Shown here: positions 1 through 8,247 of the stretch, one piece after another | How the letters are laid out: every line of letters begins with the position of its first letter | Position numbering within the stretch: position 1 is the stretch's first letter | Virus record (IMG/VR): IMGVR_UViG_3300035158_000330 | Location: 1 to 32,048 of that record | Direction: 5' to 3' (one strand) | Origin: a virus | DNA: 32,048 nt | Program-made: the position numbers and the translations under genes | The notes under the pieces: model-generated | Told to the model about the DNA's origin: nothing | Seen by the model: only the letters and a program-made list of their open reading frames with translations | The model's database searches: none

Positions 1-105
1 GGTTTCGTTGCCGCTAGGAAAGGACTTGACGTAGGCGAACAAGAAAAAAGCGAAGATCACCCCGGCAACACCAAAAAACGGTGCATAATTTACCCAGTTT
101 TCCAT
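1..105 (-). CDS. hppA: Partial host gene: N-terminus of a probable membrane pyrophosphatase (HppA-like)
   Basis: The first 35 codons of a minus-strand gene run off the left edge. The visible peptide has one hydrophobic segment (about residues 8-27), then a YVKSFPSGNE-like stretch. That resembles the start of membrane-bound proton- or sodium-pumping inorganic pyrophosphatases, where a first helix is followed by a [YW]VxxxxxGNE[KTV]M motif. A clean ribosome site (GGAGGGA, 112-118) precedes the ATG at 105. The prophage end abuts this ribosome site, so the gene has lost whatever promoter lay upstream, and it is the only host gene seen. Only 35 residues are available, so another membrane protein is possible. 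Confidence 0.5.
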   Translation of the reverse strand, partial: MENWVNYAPFFGVAGVIFAFFLFAYVKSFPSGNET

Positions 106-118
106 ACTAGTTCCCTCC

Positions 119-165
119 TGTAGCGACCCAAATGGTTTGAGATTTTTGTCCAAATGGTTTGGGAT
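119..165 (+). other. Prophage right-end (attR-type) transposase-binding sites R1 and R2
   Basis: The end starts TGTAGCGACC at 119. Two near-identical 16-base sites follow in direct orientation, CCAAATGGTTTGAGAT at 128-143 and CCAAATGGTTTGGGAT at 150-165, differing at one base. Their 22-base start-to-start spacing matches the adjacent R1-R2 arrangement of MuA sites at the right end of phage Mu. The ten-base core recurs inverted at the opposite end of the element. A role as transposase recognition sites is inferred from position, spacing and recurrence. Confidence 0.75.
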
Positions 166-192
166 AAAATGAAGCGCGCTGGCGAAGGGCGC

Positions 193-230
193 AAAAAACC
201 TGCCCGAGATGTGCGCCGATCTCGGCAGGT
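193..230 (-). terminator. Rho-independent terminator closing the late operon
   Basis: Read on the minus strand, ACCTGCC-GAGAT pairs with ATCTCGGGCAGGT around an eight-base loop (one bulged base), immediately followed by six T residues. It lies about 60 bases past the stop of the last phage gene. It would stop late transcription before it leaves the prophage and enters the host pyrophosphatase-like gene. Confidence 0.85.
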
Positions 231-290
231 CGGAAAATCGGTCATAATCGGCCTAAATCGCCTCTAATGTCCTCCAAGTGAGAGAGCTAA

Positions 291-704
291 TCATTTAGTC
301 TTACCAGATTCGAGTGCTGCCACTCGACCCTCAAGCTGAGTTAGACGATCGTCAATACTTGGCGGTGGATGCCTGTTCGTCCAGGGAGTTTTCTCAACTT
401 CAATCTCGACTTCCTCTCCCTGGTCGTTCTTCTTTTTGATCTTGACCTTGCCGTCCTTGGAATCTCTCAGAGCCTTGAACTCTTCAATGCTACCAAGTCT
501 CCCTATCTCTGGATACATATCGCTCAAGATGTCCAGCTTGTATGACTCTTCTCTGGCATTTATATAGTCTTGCAGCTCCTGGCCTGACAGATTAGGGGGA
601 GCAACGTGGGTGAACTCGCACGAGTTGGCATCTACGTCAACCAGGAGAAACACCCATTGTGTACTATCGCCTACTGGCCTAGTCCCCTTGATTATTGTTC
701 CCAT
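291..704 (-). CDS. Hypothetical tail-fibre-associated protein, last gene of the prophage
   Basis: This 137-residue soluble protein is not assigned to a family. Its N-terminal half resembles short tail-fibre accessory proteins. The middle is highly charged with a Lys/Glu-rich stretch (about residues 85-105). The last 20 residues look like a short coiled coil (DDRLTQLEGRVAALES), as in trimeric fibre-associated or chaperone proteins. It follows the fibre gene by one base and ends the late operon before the terminator at 193-230. Fibre assembly or a minor fibre subunit is the likeliest role, by position only. The region is more AT-rich than the head genes. Confidence 0.6.
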   Translation of the reverse strand: MGTIIKGTRPVGDSTQWVFLLVDVDANSCEFTHVAPPNLSGQELQDYINAREESYKLDILSDMYPEIGRLGSIEEFKALRDSKDGKVKIKKKNDQGEEVEIEVEKTPWTNRHPPPSIDDRLTQLEGRVAALESGKTK

Positions 705-705
705 A

Positions 706-2565
706 CTATCTCATCTCCACTGCGTAGATTCTAGCATACACATTAGTCCAGGTATCGTTTCTAATTATATACACATTCCCATCGTTATCACACTTCAGCA
801 AACCAGTACAAACAACAGGAATGTTGGCTACTTGACTAAACATGTAGATCGGGTAAAACAACCCTGCTGGGTCTGCGGAAATGTACAGGTTCTTGCCTGC
901 TGTAGCGCAAGCACCTCGAATCTGAAGCAGGACAGACTGTGTATCCTTGGGTATTGCACCAGCAGATTGTGCCTCCAAATTAACGGTGGTGTCAGCAGAA
1001 ATGGTATCATTGTCATAATCTGTAAGGACTTTTTTCTGTTCAAGCCAGATCATTTTATTCTGCGGTGGCACGTAGTTGCCCTCGCCTATGGAGGAGCCGA
1101 AAACAAGCATGGGTTGGGAAATGTAGGCTATCGCTCCATTAATGATATGTTGAATTTTTACAATAAAGGCAGAAGGAGAAGAGTCAATAGTGCGAGTAGC
1201 TTCGATCCACTCATATGAACCCCCGCCTGTATGATAACTACTATTTGTTATGCCTACTCCATCTGCAATAGCAATTCTGGTACAATCCGGTGTGTCACAC
1301 TTTACCCAGGCACCAAAAGTAACAATACGCCCAGCAAATTTTTGATACCATTCAGGTTTGCTGCTAATGCTATATTGATATATAATTTCATAAGCCGCTG
1401 AAGCAGTTCCAACTATTTTAAGAGCATAGAATTCACCATCTTTCGTGTTAGACCCATTGTGTTCTCTATAAAGATTAAGGGCCGAATCTTTCCGCCACCC
1501 ATCCGGCCCCAAATTATCAGCCGCCACACAGCCAGGGGTGACTTCGTACAAAGTGACAGTATCAAAAAGCAGGGTCCCACTTTCCTCATCGGCTCCATAT
1601 AGATAGATATTGTAATTTCCACCATTTATTGCTTCAAATACACTCGATTCCGACTGCCACGAACCAGAAGTCACCAGGTCGGGAGTAAAATGTTCTGTCT
1701 CACCATTTTGGTAGACACTTGCTCTAACAGATTTTCCAGTTAGGGTTCCATTCTTTGCATAAAATATCAGTTTATATAATTTACCGGCGGTAAGAGTTAT
1801 GGGGTCCGCAATTGACTTAGACTGTGTAGGCTGGTGAGTCATCTCCAGACAATTACCACTTTGTCCTCCAGCAACACTTGCTATAGTACAAGCGCTTGGA
1901 GTCCATCCACTCGTATCGCTATCAAACCCGCCATTCGTAACAAGATCGCTCCCCACATTCTCCAACGTAGCATTGCTCCACACACCAAAGCCGGCATTGC
2001 TCAGAAGGTTGACTTGAGGCCCCAGGTAAGCGTCCTCGGAGACCACGCCGGCTGCTGTCCGACGCAGGACGGCGTGGGCTATTCCGTCCTTGAGCTTCGA
2101 AAGGGAGATCTCTCCGGCCGGGATCTGGCCGTCCGTAACCCCGCCGAGGATCACATCAACCGTGCGGAGATCCCAAAGGGTGCTCTCGTTTACGTTGCCC
2201 GAGCCATCCGTATCGAAACCGCCGATTTTCCGGCTGTTATTGGCGTTCCAGCCGGTGGGATAGGTAGAGTTCAGACTAATCTTAAAAACGGGCGTGTTGC
2301 TGCCATCCAGGGGATAACAGCCATATATGTGATAGGTCTGTGATGCTCCGAAACTACTGCCTTCATCCAGATCCGCCTCTGTGAGATCCACATCGCTTTC
2401 GATGCAAAAGACCGCACCGTCCACCCGCACGTAAAACTCGGCGTTGATCCTGACCGTCTTTGAGGCTTGCTTGGTCAGAAATTTGTTGTTGTAAGGCCCC
2501 TGCAGAACGTAATTGACCGCAAGGGCAATGCTGCCGGCAGTGTTCCAAAGGACGCTGTTGCCCAT
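706..2565 (-). CDS. Tail fibre / receptor-binding protein with two carbohydrate-binding-type domains
   Basis: This is a 619-residue protein in the fibre position. The N-terminal part (about 1-190) looks like a structural adaptor and contains the phrase DGQIPAGEISLSKLKDGIA, typical of phage fibre adaptor regions. Residues about 204-340 form a jelly-roll, CBM4/9-like module (NGGFDSDTSGW start, AGKLYKLIFYAKN core). A second, divergent jelly-roll follows (about 345-500) and then a C-terminal beta-rich domain. Binding of a cell-surface glycan during adsorption is inferred. The first module is duplicated, almost unchanged, in the gene at 5513-6670. A ribosome site AAGGAG precedes the ATG. The module DNA is AT-rich relative to its surroundings, which suggests acquisition. 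Confidence 0.75.
   Translation of the reverse strand: MGNSVLWNTAGSIALAVNYVLQGPYNNKFLTKQASKTVRINAEFYVRVDGAVFCIESDVDLTEADLDEGSSFGASQTYHIYGCYPLDGSNTPVFKISLNSTYPTGWNANNSRKIGGFDTDGSGNVNESTLWDLRTVDVILGGVTDGQIPAGEISLSKLKDGIAHAVLRRTAAGVVSEDAYLGPQVNLLSNAGFGVWSNATLENVGSDLVTNGGFDSDTSGWTPSACTIASVAGGQSGNCLEMTHQPTQSKSIADPITLTAGKLYKLIFYAKNGTLTGKSVRASVYQNGETEHFTPDLVTSGSWQSESSVFEAINGGNYNIYLYGADEESGTLLFDTVTLYEVTPGCVAADNLGPDGWRKDSALNLYREHNGSNTKDGEFYALKIVGTASAAYEIIYQYSISSKPEWYQKFAGRIVTFGAWVKCDTPDCTRIAIADGVGITNSSYHTGGGSYEWIEATRTIDSSPSAFIVKIQHIINGAIAYISQPMLVFGSSIGEGNYVPPQNKMIWLEQKKVLTDYDNDTISADTTVNLEAQSAGAIPKDTQSVLLQIRGACATAGKNLYISADPAGLFYPIYMFSQVANIPVVCTGLLKCDNDGNVYIIRNDTWTNVYARIYAVEMR
1549..1956 (-). repeat. 408-base domain repeat, copy A (in fibre gene)
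   Basis: This segment aligns without gaps to 6131-6538. By eye there are about 28 mismatches, some 21 of them packed into one roughly 40-base stretch, and the rest of the repeat is nearly identical. Both copies have the same orientation and frame. It encodes the carbohydrate-binding-type module and stands out as AT-rich. Confidence 0.95.
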
Positions 2566-2575
2566 CTCAAGCTCC

Positions 2576-3184
2576 TTATATGTGACTCAGGGCCTCGGAA
2601 AGCCTATCATGCTTTTCTTTCTGTTTACCAAACGCCTGGTGCATGTCGCGAAGCTCGTCTCCTTTCCGGGCGAGTTCTTCCCTCATGCGGGCGATCTCTT
2701 CTGCAATTTTTGTCTGCTGGGTAAGGATCATGGAGCGCCAGCTCGCAAGCTTTGACTCCAGTTCCTCTTGCCTGGCGCGAATATCGGCGAGGGCTGAGCC
2801 AGTATTTTCCGCCCTGGCTGCCAGGTCATCAATGCCGGCAACCAGCTTGTGAATCTGGAGAAGTTCATCTTGTTTTTCGTGACTGAGCCTCTTCAGCTCA
2901 TCAAGCGTAACCCCGACGCTGCGTATGTCGCTTTCGAGGGCGTTTAACGTGTCTTCAACCTCACGCACCCCGGCAATCTTGGCCCGAAGCGCCCGCTGGT
3001 TTTCTTTAATCTTTTCATTAAGCACGCCCTTGAGTTTTTTGAGCTCTGACTTTTTGAGATTGAGCCGCTTCAGGTCTGCGTCCATCAGTGCCTTGAGCAC
3101 AATCAATGCCCGGCGCGGCTCGACAGACTCGCAAATATTGATCACATCCTGCCTGGTAGCTATCTTGTCCGGGATGCCTTTCAT
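2576..3184 (-). CDS. Coiled-coil tail protein of unknown function
   Basis: This 202-residue protein starts at the ATG at 3184, chosen because AGGGAG lies eight bases upstream and because a longer reading would overlap the hub gene. The N-terminal 40 residues are compact (DKIATRQDVINICESVEPRRAL). The rest is long amphipathic helix rich in Lys, Glu, Leu and Arg (about 45-200), predicted to be coiled coil. It lies between hub and fibre genes, so a rod-like linker or fibre-attachment protein of the tail tip is plausible. No catalytic motif is visible and I do not recognise the family. Confidence 0.7.
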   Translation of the reverse strand: MKGIPDKIATRQDVINICESVEPRRALIVLKALMDADLKRLNLKKSELKKLKGVLNEKIKENQRALRAKIAGVREVEDTLNALESDIRSVGVTLDELKRLSHEKQDELLQIHKLVAGIDDLAARAENTGSALADIRARQEELESKLASWRSMILTQQTKIAEEIARMREELARKGDELRDMHQAFGKQKEKHDRLSEALSHI

Positions 3185-3203
3185 CGCTTGCTCCCTTCTC
3201 GGT

Positions 3204-5513
3204 TTAAGACGGCCACTCCTGGCCCTCAAGACGAACATTCTCCAGGTTGGGATCAACATCCGCCTGTATCAGGTCCCAGGTAATGCCGCTCCAAAAATCC
3301 CATGCCAGAGAAAAAGTATTGTCCGCCCCCAGGATCTTTCCTATCCAGGGCACCAGGACCTCAACGGTTCTCCATTCCTGTTTGAGCTGAGTCAAAAACC
3401 AGGCGACCCAATCCTGGGCCATCGCCTGAATTCTGCAGGCAGAAAGCCCCACCCGTTCGATGCGCTCTCCGTTTTTGCTGATAGATGTGGCATCGAAATC
3501 CGTCTCAACTCCGTCATAGGCTTCGAAGCCGCCGCCCTTGCGGTAGTCCCTCTTGTAATGCGCATAGATCCGGTTGCGAATGTCGATCTCGGGCGTGGAG
3601 CCGAAAATCGGCTCCGCCTTGCAATCGTCCTCGGCGAAAGTCCTGGACGGGCTCGGCGCTGAGCCCAAATAAATGAGCTCGAATTTCCCCCTCCATTCCA
3701 GGAATTTGGACCGGCACTGGAAAGAGATCTTGCGCAGGAGCTCATCTGCTTCCTGGGCAATCTCGTGCAGAATAAAGCTCGGCTTATAGGTCGTTCCATA
3801 AGAGGCGCCGGAAGTGGCAAACGAACTTCCGATATCACTCGCCGACTCGCCGAGAAGCTCAATCAGGATATGTTTGCACTGCTGGTCCCACCGCTCTATG
3901 AGCGCATTGGGCGTTCCGGTATAGGTTCCGCTGGCGTCGTCTTCATAGCCGTCCACATCTGCGGTGACCATCGAGCCGATCACCGTGTCTGCGACAGAAT
4001 TACCTGAGAGCAAGACGCCGGTGGCCGGGCCGGCAACGACGCCGGAGCCGTAATTGACCTGGCACCAGTAGACTTCATGAATCCTGAACTCGCCGTATAC
4101 GCCGTCGTGGTGAAAGTAGGCCGTGAGGTTCCACTCGTCGCCGCTAAAAGTCAGCTCGATAGTGTCCTTTACATCAACACCGCCGGTAGGAGGCACGGAT
4201 TGCCAAGCGGCCGTGCCTATCGTCACCTTGTCGTTGCCGGACGGGCTGGTGGACGAATACATAAACCTGACTTTTCTCCAGTTAACAGTCCCGCTTCCCG
4301 AATTGTTGAAAAAGACCCAGCAGTCGCCGTAGTTATCGCCCCCGGTAAGCCTTGAATACGTGTCCTCGTCGCCGTCAATCATGTTTCCGGGATTTACCCA
4401 TGCGCCGCTGTCGCCGCCTGCACCTGTGGGATATCTTTCGTCCGTGGTCGAGCCAGTGGTCTCGTGGGAGTGAGAGCCCTGGCTCACATCGATCCCTACC
4501 TGCTTGACAAGCTTTGGCAGCACGCTAAAAACGATAACTGCCGTGGCGCCATAGCCTGATTTTTGATCTCCGCTCTTACCTGTGTAAGCTGTATAGTCGC
4601 CGGAATCAACGAGCACCATCCTGCCGTCGGTCGACCTGGCACAAACAGCATTGATGGCCTTGACCGGATGTTTTGCCACCTCGTAGATGTATTCTGTGAG
4701 CACCTCGGCCACCACGGCCCCTTTCTTATGTGCCTGGGCGGTGGTCCCGTTGGCGCCTCTGGAATTTACTGTGAAGGTATTGCCCGATCTGGAAGTGACT
4801 GTGACCTGCTCCTCGTCAATCTGGATGGTCTGGGCGCCGGTCGGAAAGCTGGTCTTACTTATGCCGGAGATGGTGATTGTAGTAGCCGAATCAGTGATAT
4901 CAGCATCAAGGGTGTCAATGGCTCCGGTCAGCACGCCTCTGCATGGAACGTGATCAATGCTGCCATAGATTGTGTTTCTGATCTTGCCGAGATCGTCCGG
5001 GTCGGCGTTGGGAAAAGTGGCGGTGTCTACCACATGCAAGGGCAGGCGATTGCGCTTAGCGAGCAGCACATTGTGGACGTCTATTCTGAACTCGCGCCTG
5101 GTGATCGCGTACGGCTGGCCGCACACTCCCCGGAAGACGACCTGCTTCACATCGCTTGTAAAAGTCTCGCCGCTTTCAATCAACCTGAGCTCGTAAATCT
5201 TTATAGTTGAAAAGCAGAAGCGCTCGGCCGCATCCAGCTCGATCAAGCGATCATAGGTCAGGATCTGGCTGTTCTTGAACCGCAAGGAGATTCTCTGGTT
5301 CGACCCGAGCTCCACGCGTGCCAGTTCCACCGCGAGCTCGGAGAGGTCAAACAAATAATCCTCGTAATCCTGCGAGCTGGCGCCGTACTCGTATTTATAG
5401 TTGCGATCGGAGATATAAAGGGTCTTCGTGGGCAGCCCCCACTCTACCAGGTAGCGCCTCTCGAAGAAGGAAAGCTCAAGCCGCTCGTCTTGCGTGAGTG
5501 CTGGCAAACCCAT
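3204..5513 (-). CDS. Tail tip/hub protein (baseplate-hub-like, siphophage type)
   Basis: This 769-residue protein is encoded after the distal tail gene, with which it shares a TAATG overlap. The N-terminal 220 residues and C-terminal 180 residues look like the structural hub. In between are a short beta domain (about 195-270, TTITISGISKTSFPTGA), a type often inserted in tail-tip proteins, and a discoidin-like stretch (about 385-490) with GNMIDGDEDTYSRLTGGD, reminiscent of galactose-binding folds. Position after tape measure and Dit suits the protein that caps the tube and anchors fibres. The hub assignment rests on position and overall look. I see no peptidase or lysozyme motif. Confidence 0.65.
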   Translation of the reverse strand: MGLPALTQDERLELSFFERRYLVEWGLPTKTLYISDRNYKYEYGASSQDYEDYLFDLSELAVELARVELGSNQRISLRFKNSQILTYDRLIELDAAERFCFSTIKIYELRLIESGETFTSDVKQVVFRGVCGQPYAITRREFRIDVHNVLLAKRNRLPLHVVDTATFPNADPDDLGKIRNTIYGSIDHVPCRGVLTGAIDTLDADITDSATTITISGISKTSFPTGAQTIQIDEEQVTVTSRSGNTFTVNSRGANGTTAQAHKKGAVVAEVLTEYIYEVAKHPVKAINAVCARSTDGRMVLVDSGDYTAYTGKSGDQKSGYGATAVIVFSVLPKLVKQVGIDVSQGSHSHETTGSTTDERYPTGAGGDSGAWVNPGNMIDGDEDTYSRLTGGDNYGDCWVFFNNSGSGTVNWRKVRFMYSSTSPSGNDKVTIGTAAWQSVPPTGGVDVKDTIELTFSGDEWNLTAYFHHDGVYGEFRIHEVYWCQVNYGSGVVAGPATGVLLSGNSVADTVIGSMVTADVDGYEDDASGTYTGTPNALIERWDQQCKHILIELLGESASDIGSSFATSGASYGTTYKPSFILHEIAQEADELLRKISFQCRSKFLEWRGKFELIYLGSAPSPSRTFAEDDCKAEPIFGSTPEIDIRNRIYAHYKRDYRKGGGFEAYDGVETDFDATSISKNGERIERVGLSACRIQAMAQDWVAWFLTQLKQEWRTVEVLVPWIGKILGADNTFSLAWDFWSGITWDLIQADVDPNLENVRLEGQEWPS

Positions 5514-6670
5514 TATGCGGGCACCTCGATCATTTCAAGTTGCAGGTCGTACCTGTTCAGGCTAGGCCGGTCAAAAGGGCCGATGTTGGGATCTGCCAGG
5601 CTCATGAAATACCAATTGCCGTCCAGATCCTTCAGCCAGAAAGGTTTCCCTCTGCTGTGCGAAAAGAAAGCCTCCAGGTCGTCTCTCACCGAACTGGACT
5701 GCACCTTGCAGAGGTAGTTTCTGTATTCGCGATCCTCTCCTCTGATCAAAAAATAAGGCTTTCCGGAAAGCCCCTCGGACCTTTCCACGTTGCCCTGCGG
5801 GCCGTTCTGATAGCCCCAGGCGATCACATCTTGAAGCTCTATCTTTTTTCCCATCCAGAGCTCCGGGATCTCCGGGATCGCGGCGAGAGAGGTCAGCACC
5901 AGCCGCCAGTACCTTTTTGTCTGGGCGCTGGCTGTTTCCTTGATGATCGGACCCGCAGCGCCGGCCCACTCAGTCACCATGTTGTACCAGTCAACGTCGT
6001 TGGCGCTGTATTCCCAGTCCAGCTGGGCGCCGCCGGTGAGGTTATGACCGGCGGGGATGATCAGCGTGTCCACATCATGTTGCGTCGCCGCCCCCTGGTC
6101 CGCCTTGATGGTGTGGTCTGCGGGGGCCGTCAAAGTGACAGTATCAAAAAGCAGGGTCCCACTTTCCTCAACGGTTCCATATAGATAGATATTGTAATTT
6201 CCACCATTTATTGCTTCAAATACACTCGATTCCGACTGCCACGAACCAGAAGTCACCAGGTCGGGAGTAAAATGTTCTGTCTCGCCACTTTGGTGGACAC
6301 TTGCTCTAACAGATTTTCCAGTTAGGGTTCCATTCTTTGCATAAAATGTCAGTTTATATAATTTACCGGCGGTAAGAGGTATAGGGTCTGATTGTACGTA
6401 GCTAATACCAGCCTGGTGAGTCATCTCCAGACAATTACCACTTTGTCCTCCAGCAACACTTGCTATAGTACAAGCGTTTGGAGTCCATCCACTCGTATCG
6501 CTATCAAACCCGCCATTCGTAACAAGATCGCTCCCCACGCCCTTGAAGAGCTTGCCGATGTCCCGATCGTGCAGCCGCCATTTGGGATAGTCGCTGTTCT
6601 CGTTAGTCACGGTGACCGTGCTGTTTTCCAGAATGTTCCTATATAAGAGATAGAACGATGGCACGATCAT
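5513..6670 (-). CDS. Distal-tail (Dit-like) protein carrying an inserted carbohydrate-binding module
   Basis: This 385-residue protein starts inside the tape measure stop (ATGA overlap at 6667-6670), as expected for the gene after tape measure. The N-terminal about 44 residues are a short structural strap. Residues about 45-180 are the same jelly-roll module found in the fibre protein. The C-terminal 200 residues (GYQNGPQGNVERSEGLSGKP region, then PFDRPSLNRYDLQLEMIEV) look like the distal-tail ring protein of Mu-like siphophages. The module appears inserted between strap and core, giving the tail tip an extra ring of possible glycan-binding sites. The Dit assignment is by position and general resemblance. 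Confidence 0.65.
   Translation of the reverse strand: MIVPSFYLLYRNILENSTVTVTNENSDYPKWRLHDRDIGKLFKGVGSDLVTNGGFDSDTSGWTPNACTIASVAGGQSGNCLEMTHQAGISYVQSDPIPLTAGKLYKLTFYAKNGTLTGKSVRASVHQSGETEHFTPDLVTSGSWQSESSVFEAINGGNYNIYLYGTVEESGTLLFDTVTLTAPADHTIKADQGAATQHDVDTLIIPAGHNLTGGAQLDWEYSANDVDWYNMVTEWAGAAGPIIKETASAQTKRYWRLVLTSLAAIPEIPELWMGKKIELQDVIAWGYQNGPQGNVERSEGLSGKPYFLIRGEDREYRNYLCKVQSSSVRDDLEAFFSHSRGKPFWLKDLDGNWYFMSLADPNIGPFDRPSLNRYDLQLEMIEVPA
6131..6538 (-). repeat. 408-base domain repeat, copy B (in distal-tail gene)
   Basis: This is the gap-free partner of 1549-1956, in the same orientation and reading frame. Near-identity starts at CAAAGTGACAGT and ends at GCTCCCCAC in both copies and falls away at once on either side. 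The copies are 4582 bases apart. Confidence 0.95.
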
Positions 6671-8247
6671 AGCCCCATAGACTTCAAGGCGGCGGCGAAG
6701 TTGCCGGTGCCGTATTTGACCTCTTTGGCCAGAACCCCGCCAATCGCTTTGGCTGCCACCTCCGCCTGTTCCTGCGTGGGGGAGATACCCAGGCTCAATG
6801 GGACGATAACGGGTTGCAAAGTGCCGATTTGAGCGGGTCCTGGGGCCTCGTGGCGCCGAATCCTTTCGATAAAAGAGAGCTTCCTCGCCACTTGTGCTGA
6901 AGTGGTCGGCAACCCCACCGAGGTGCGGACACCGCTTGGGGCCTGGCCACCTGCGGATGATCCCATAACGACAGTGGTGCTGGCAGCAAGGGCTGCATTG
7001 TGGAGCTCGGCAAATTTGGATTTCGCGATCTCGATTGTTTCGCTGAGGGGTCTAACGGGAGACATGCGCCCCTTGATGTCGAACACAATCCCGGTCTTAT
7101 GGCCAAAGAATCTATTTACTGCGTCGCTAAGACGCCCGAAGGCGCTTGTGTTTCTTTCGATCTTAGCCGTCAGCTCATGACCAAAATACTTGTTGACCCT
7201 CGCCCCAATTACTTCGAGGCCGTGCGAAACTCGCATCAAATAAGGTTCAAGCGATTTGAACACATCCTTGACCCGTTTTCCCCATTCCTCTAGCACGTTC
7301 CAGCCGCTCAAAAGTACGTCTTTTAAGGACATCACTTTTGTTATGAGATTTTCCACACTTTGAAGAACTATCGGCCAGTTATCTTGAAACCAGGTGATTG
7401 AAACCGAAACGAACCCGGATATAGCCTCACTAGCTGACCTTGCCCACTCCAGCCAGCGCTCGCTGTCCAAAAAATTCGCGAGCCATTGATCGGCTTGTTC
7501 GAAATATGGCAGGAGCTTCTCTGCGACGTCTGCATGGATCCTCGAGATTGCCGCGCCGATCTTCTCCTTGATGTCTCCCCACACGTTGCCGAACCGCTGG
7601 ATCTTGCCGGCGTCCGTCGTTGCCAGGGCCTCCGCCTGGCCGCCGACCTGCTTTTCGATCTCGGAAAGAATGGCGGCAAAATCGCCGGCCTTCGCCACGT
7701 CCTCATCGATGGTGATGCCTACTCGGCGGAGCTCGCCGGCAAGACCCATCGACGCCTTGCCCAGCATGTTGGCCGCCTGGCGGGTGTCGCCTCCCATGAG
7801 CGCCGCCAGATCCAGCATCGCCCGGCTGGCACGCGGCATCAGGTCGTCGGTAATGTCCTTGTAGGTCATCAAAAACTTCATGCCAGAGAGCGTCGCCTCG
7901 TCGCCGAAAGTGGTCACCTTCTGCAATGCTGAGGCGTGCTCTTTCATGGCCTCGAAGGCGCCTTCCGAGTAACGCTCCATTGAGACCATCGCCTGCTTGA
8001 GCGTTGCCTCGGCCTGTTCCTGCACGCCGGCGAGGCGCTCGAACTCGCCGACTACCCGCTTGATCCCCCAGCCGGCCAGGGCGCCAATGGCGATGCTCTT
8101 GAGATTGAAAAGCTTCTTGCCGATGTTGCGGACGAAATCGCCCATCCGCTTGAACTGTTGCACCGCCTTTTCGGTGAATGACCGGACCTTTTCTCCGGCC
8201 TTCTCCACCGCTGCCTTGATGATGATCTCAACCGTGTTGTCAGGCAC
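6667..8247 (-). CDS. Tail tape measure protein
   Basis: This 526-residue helix-rich protein starts with GTG at 8247, preceded by GGAGGA, two bases before the stop of the GT frame. The N-terminal region (EKVRSFTEKAVQQFKRMGDF) and the Gly/Ala-rich helix at about 50-60 are typical. A TP901-type segment with FGDEATLSGMKFLMTY and MGGDTRQAANMLGKA (about 115-165) is characteristic of tape measures. The C-terminal third is Ala/Ser-rich. At the usual 1.5 angstroms per residue this length predicts a rather short tail of about 80 nm. It lies directly after the G/GT chaperones and before Dit. Confidence 0.88.
   Translation of the reverse strand: MPDNTVEIIIKAAVEKAGEKVRSFTEKAVQQFKRMGDFVRNIGKKLFNLKSIAIGALAGWGIKRVVGEFERLAGVQEQAEATLKQAMVSMERYSEGAFEAMKEHASALQKVTTFGDEATLSGMKFLMTYKDITDDLMPRASRAMLDLAALMGGDTRQAANMLGKASMGLAGELRRVGITIDEDVAKAGDFAAILSEIEKQVGGQAEALATTDAGKIQRFGNVWGDIKEKIGAAISRIHADVAEKLLPYFEQADQWLANFLDSERWLEWARSASEAISGFVSVSITWFQDNWPIVLQSVENLITKVMSLKDVLLSGWNVLEEWGKRVKDVFKSLEPYLMRVSHGLEVIGARVNKYFGHELTAKIERNTSAFGRLSDAVNRFFGHKTGIVFDIKGRMSPVRPLSETIEIAKSKFAELHNAALAASTTVVMGSSAGGQAPSGVRTSVGLPTTSAQVARKLSFIERIRRHEAPGPAQIGTLQPVIVPLSLGISPTQEQAEVAAKAIGGVLAKEVKYGTGNFAAALKSMGL

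Noticed and set aside
610-1218. 202-codon plus-strand frame opposite the fibre gene
   Set aside because: It is antisense to a well-supported fibre gene, has Cys/His-rich shadow composition and no ribosome site.
2576-3259. Longer start for the coiled-coil tail protein
   Set aside because: The extra 25 residues overlap the hub gene, while ATG 3184 has a good ribosome site.
1549-6538. Diversity-generating retroelement template/variable repeat pair
   Set aside because: There is no reverse transcriptase gene, the mismatches are not confined to adenines, and both copies lie in coding domains.
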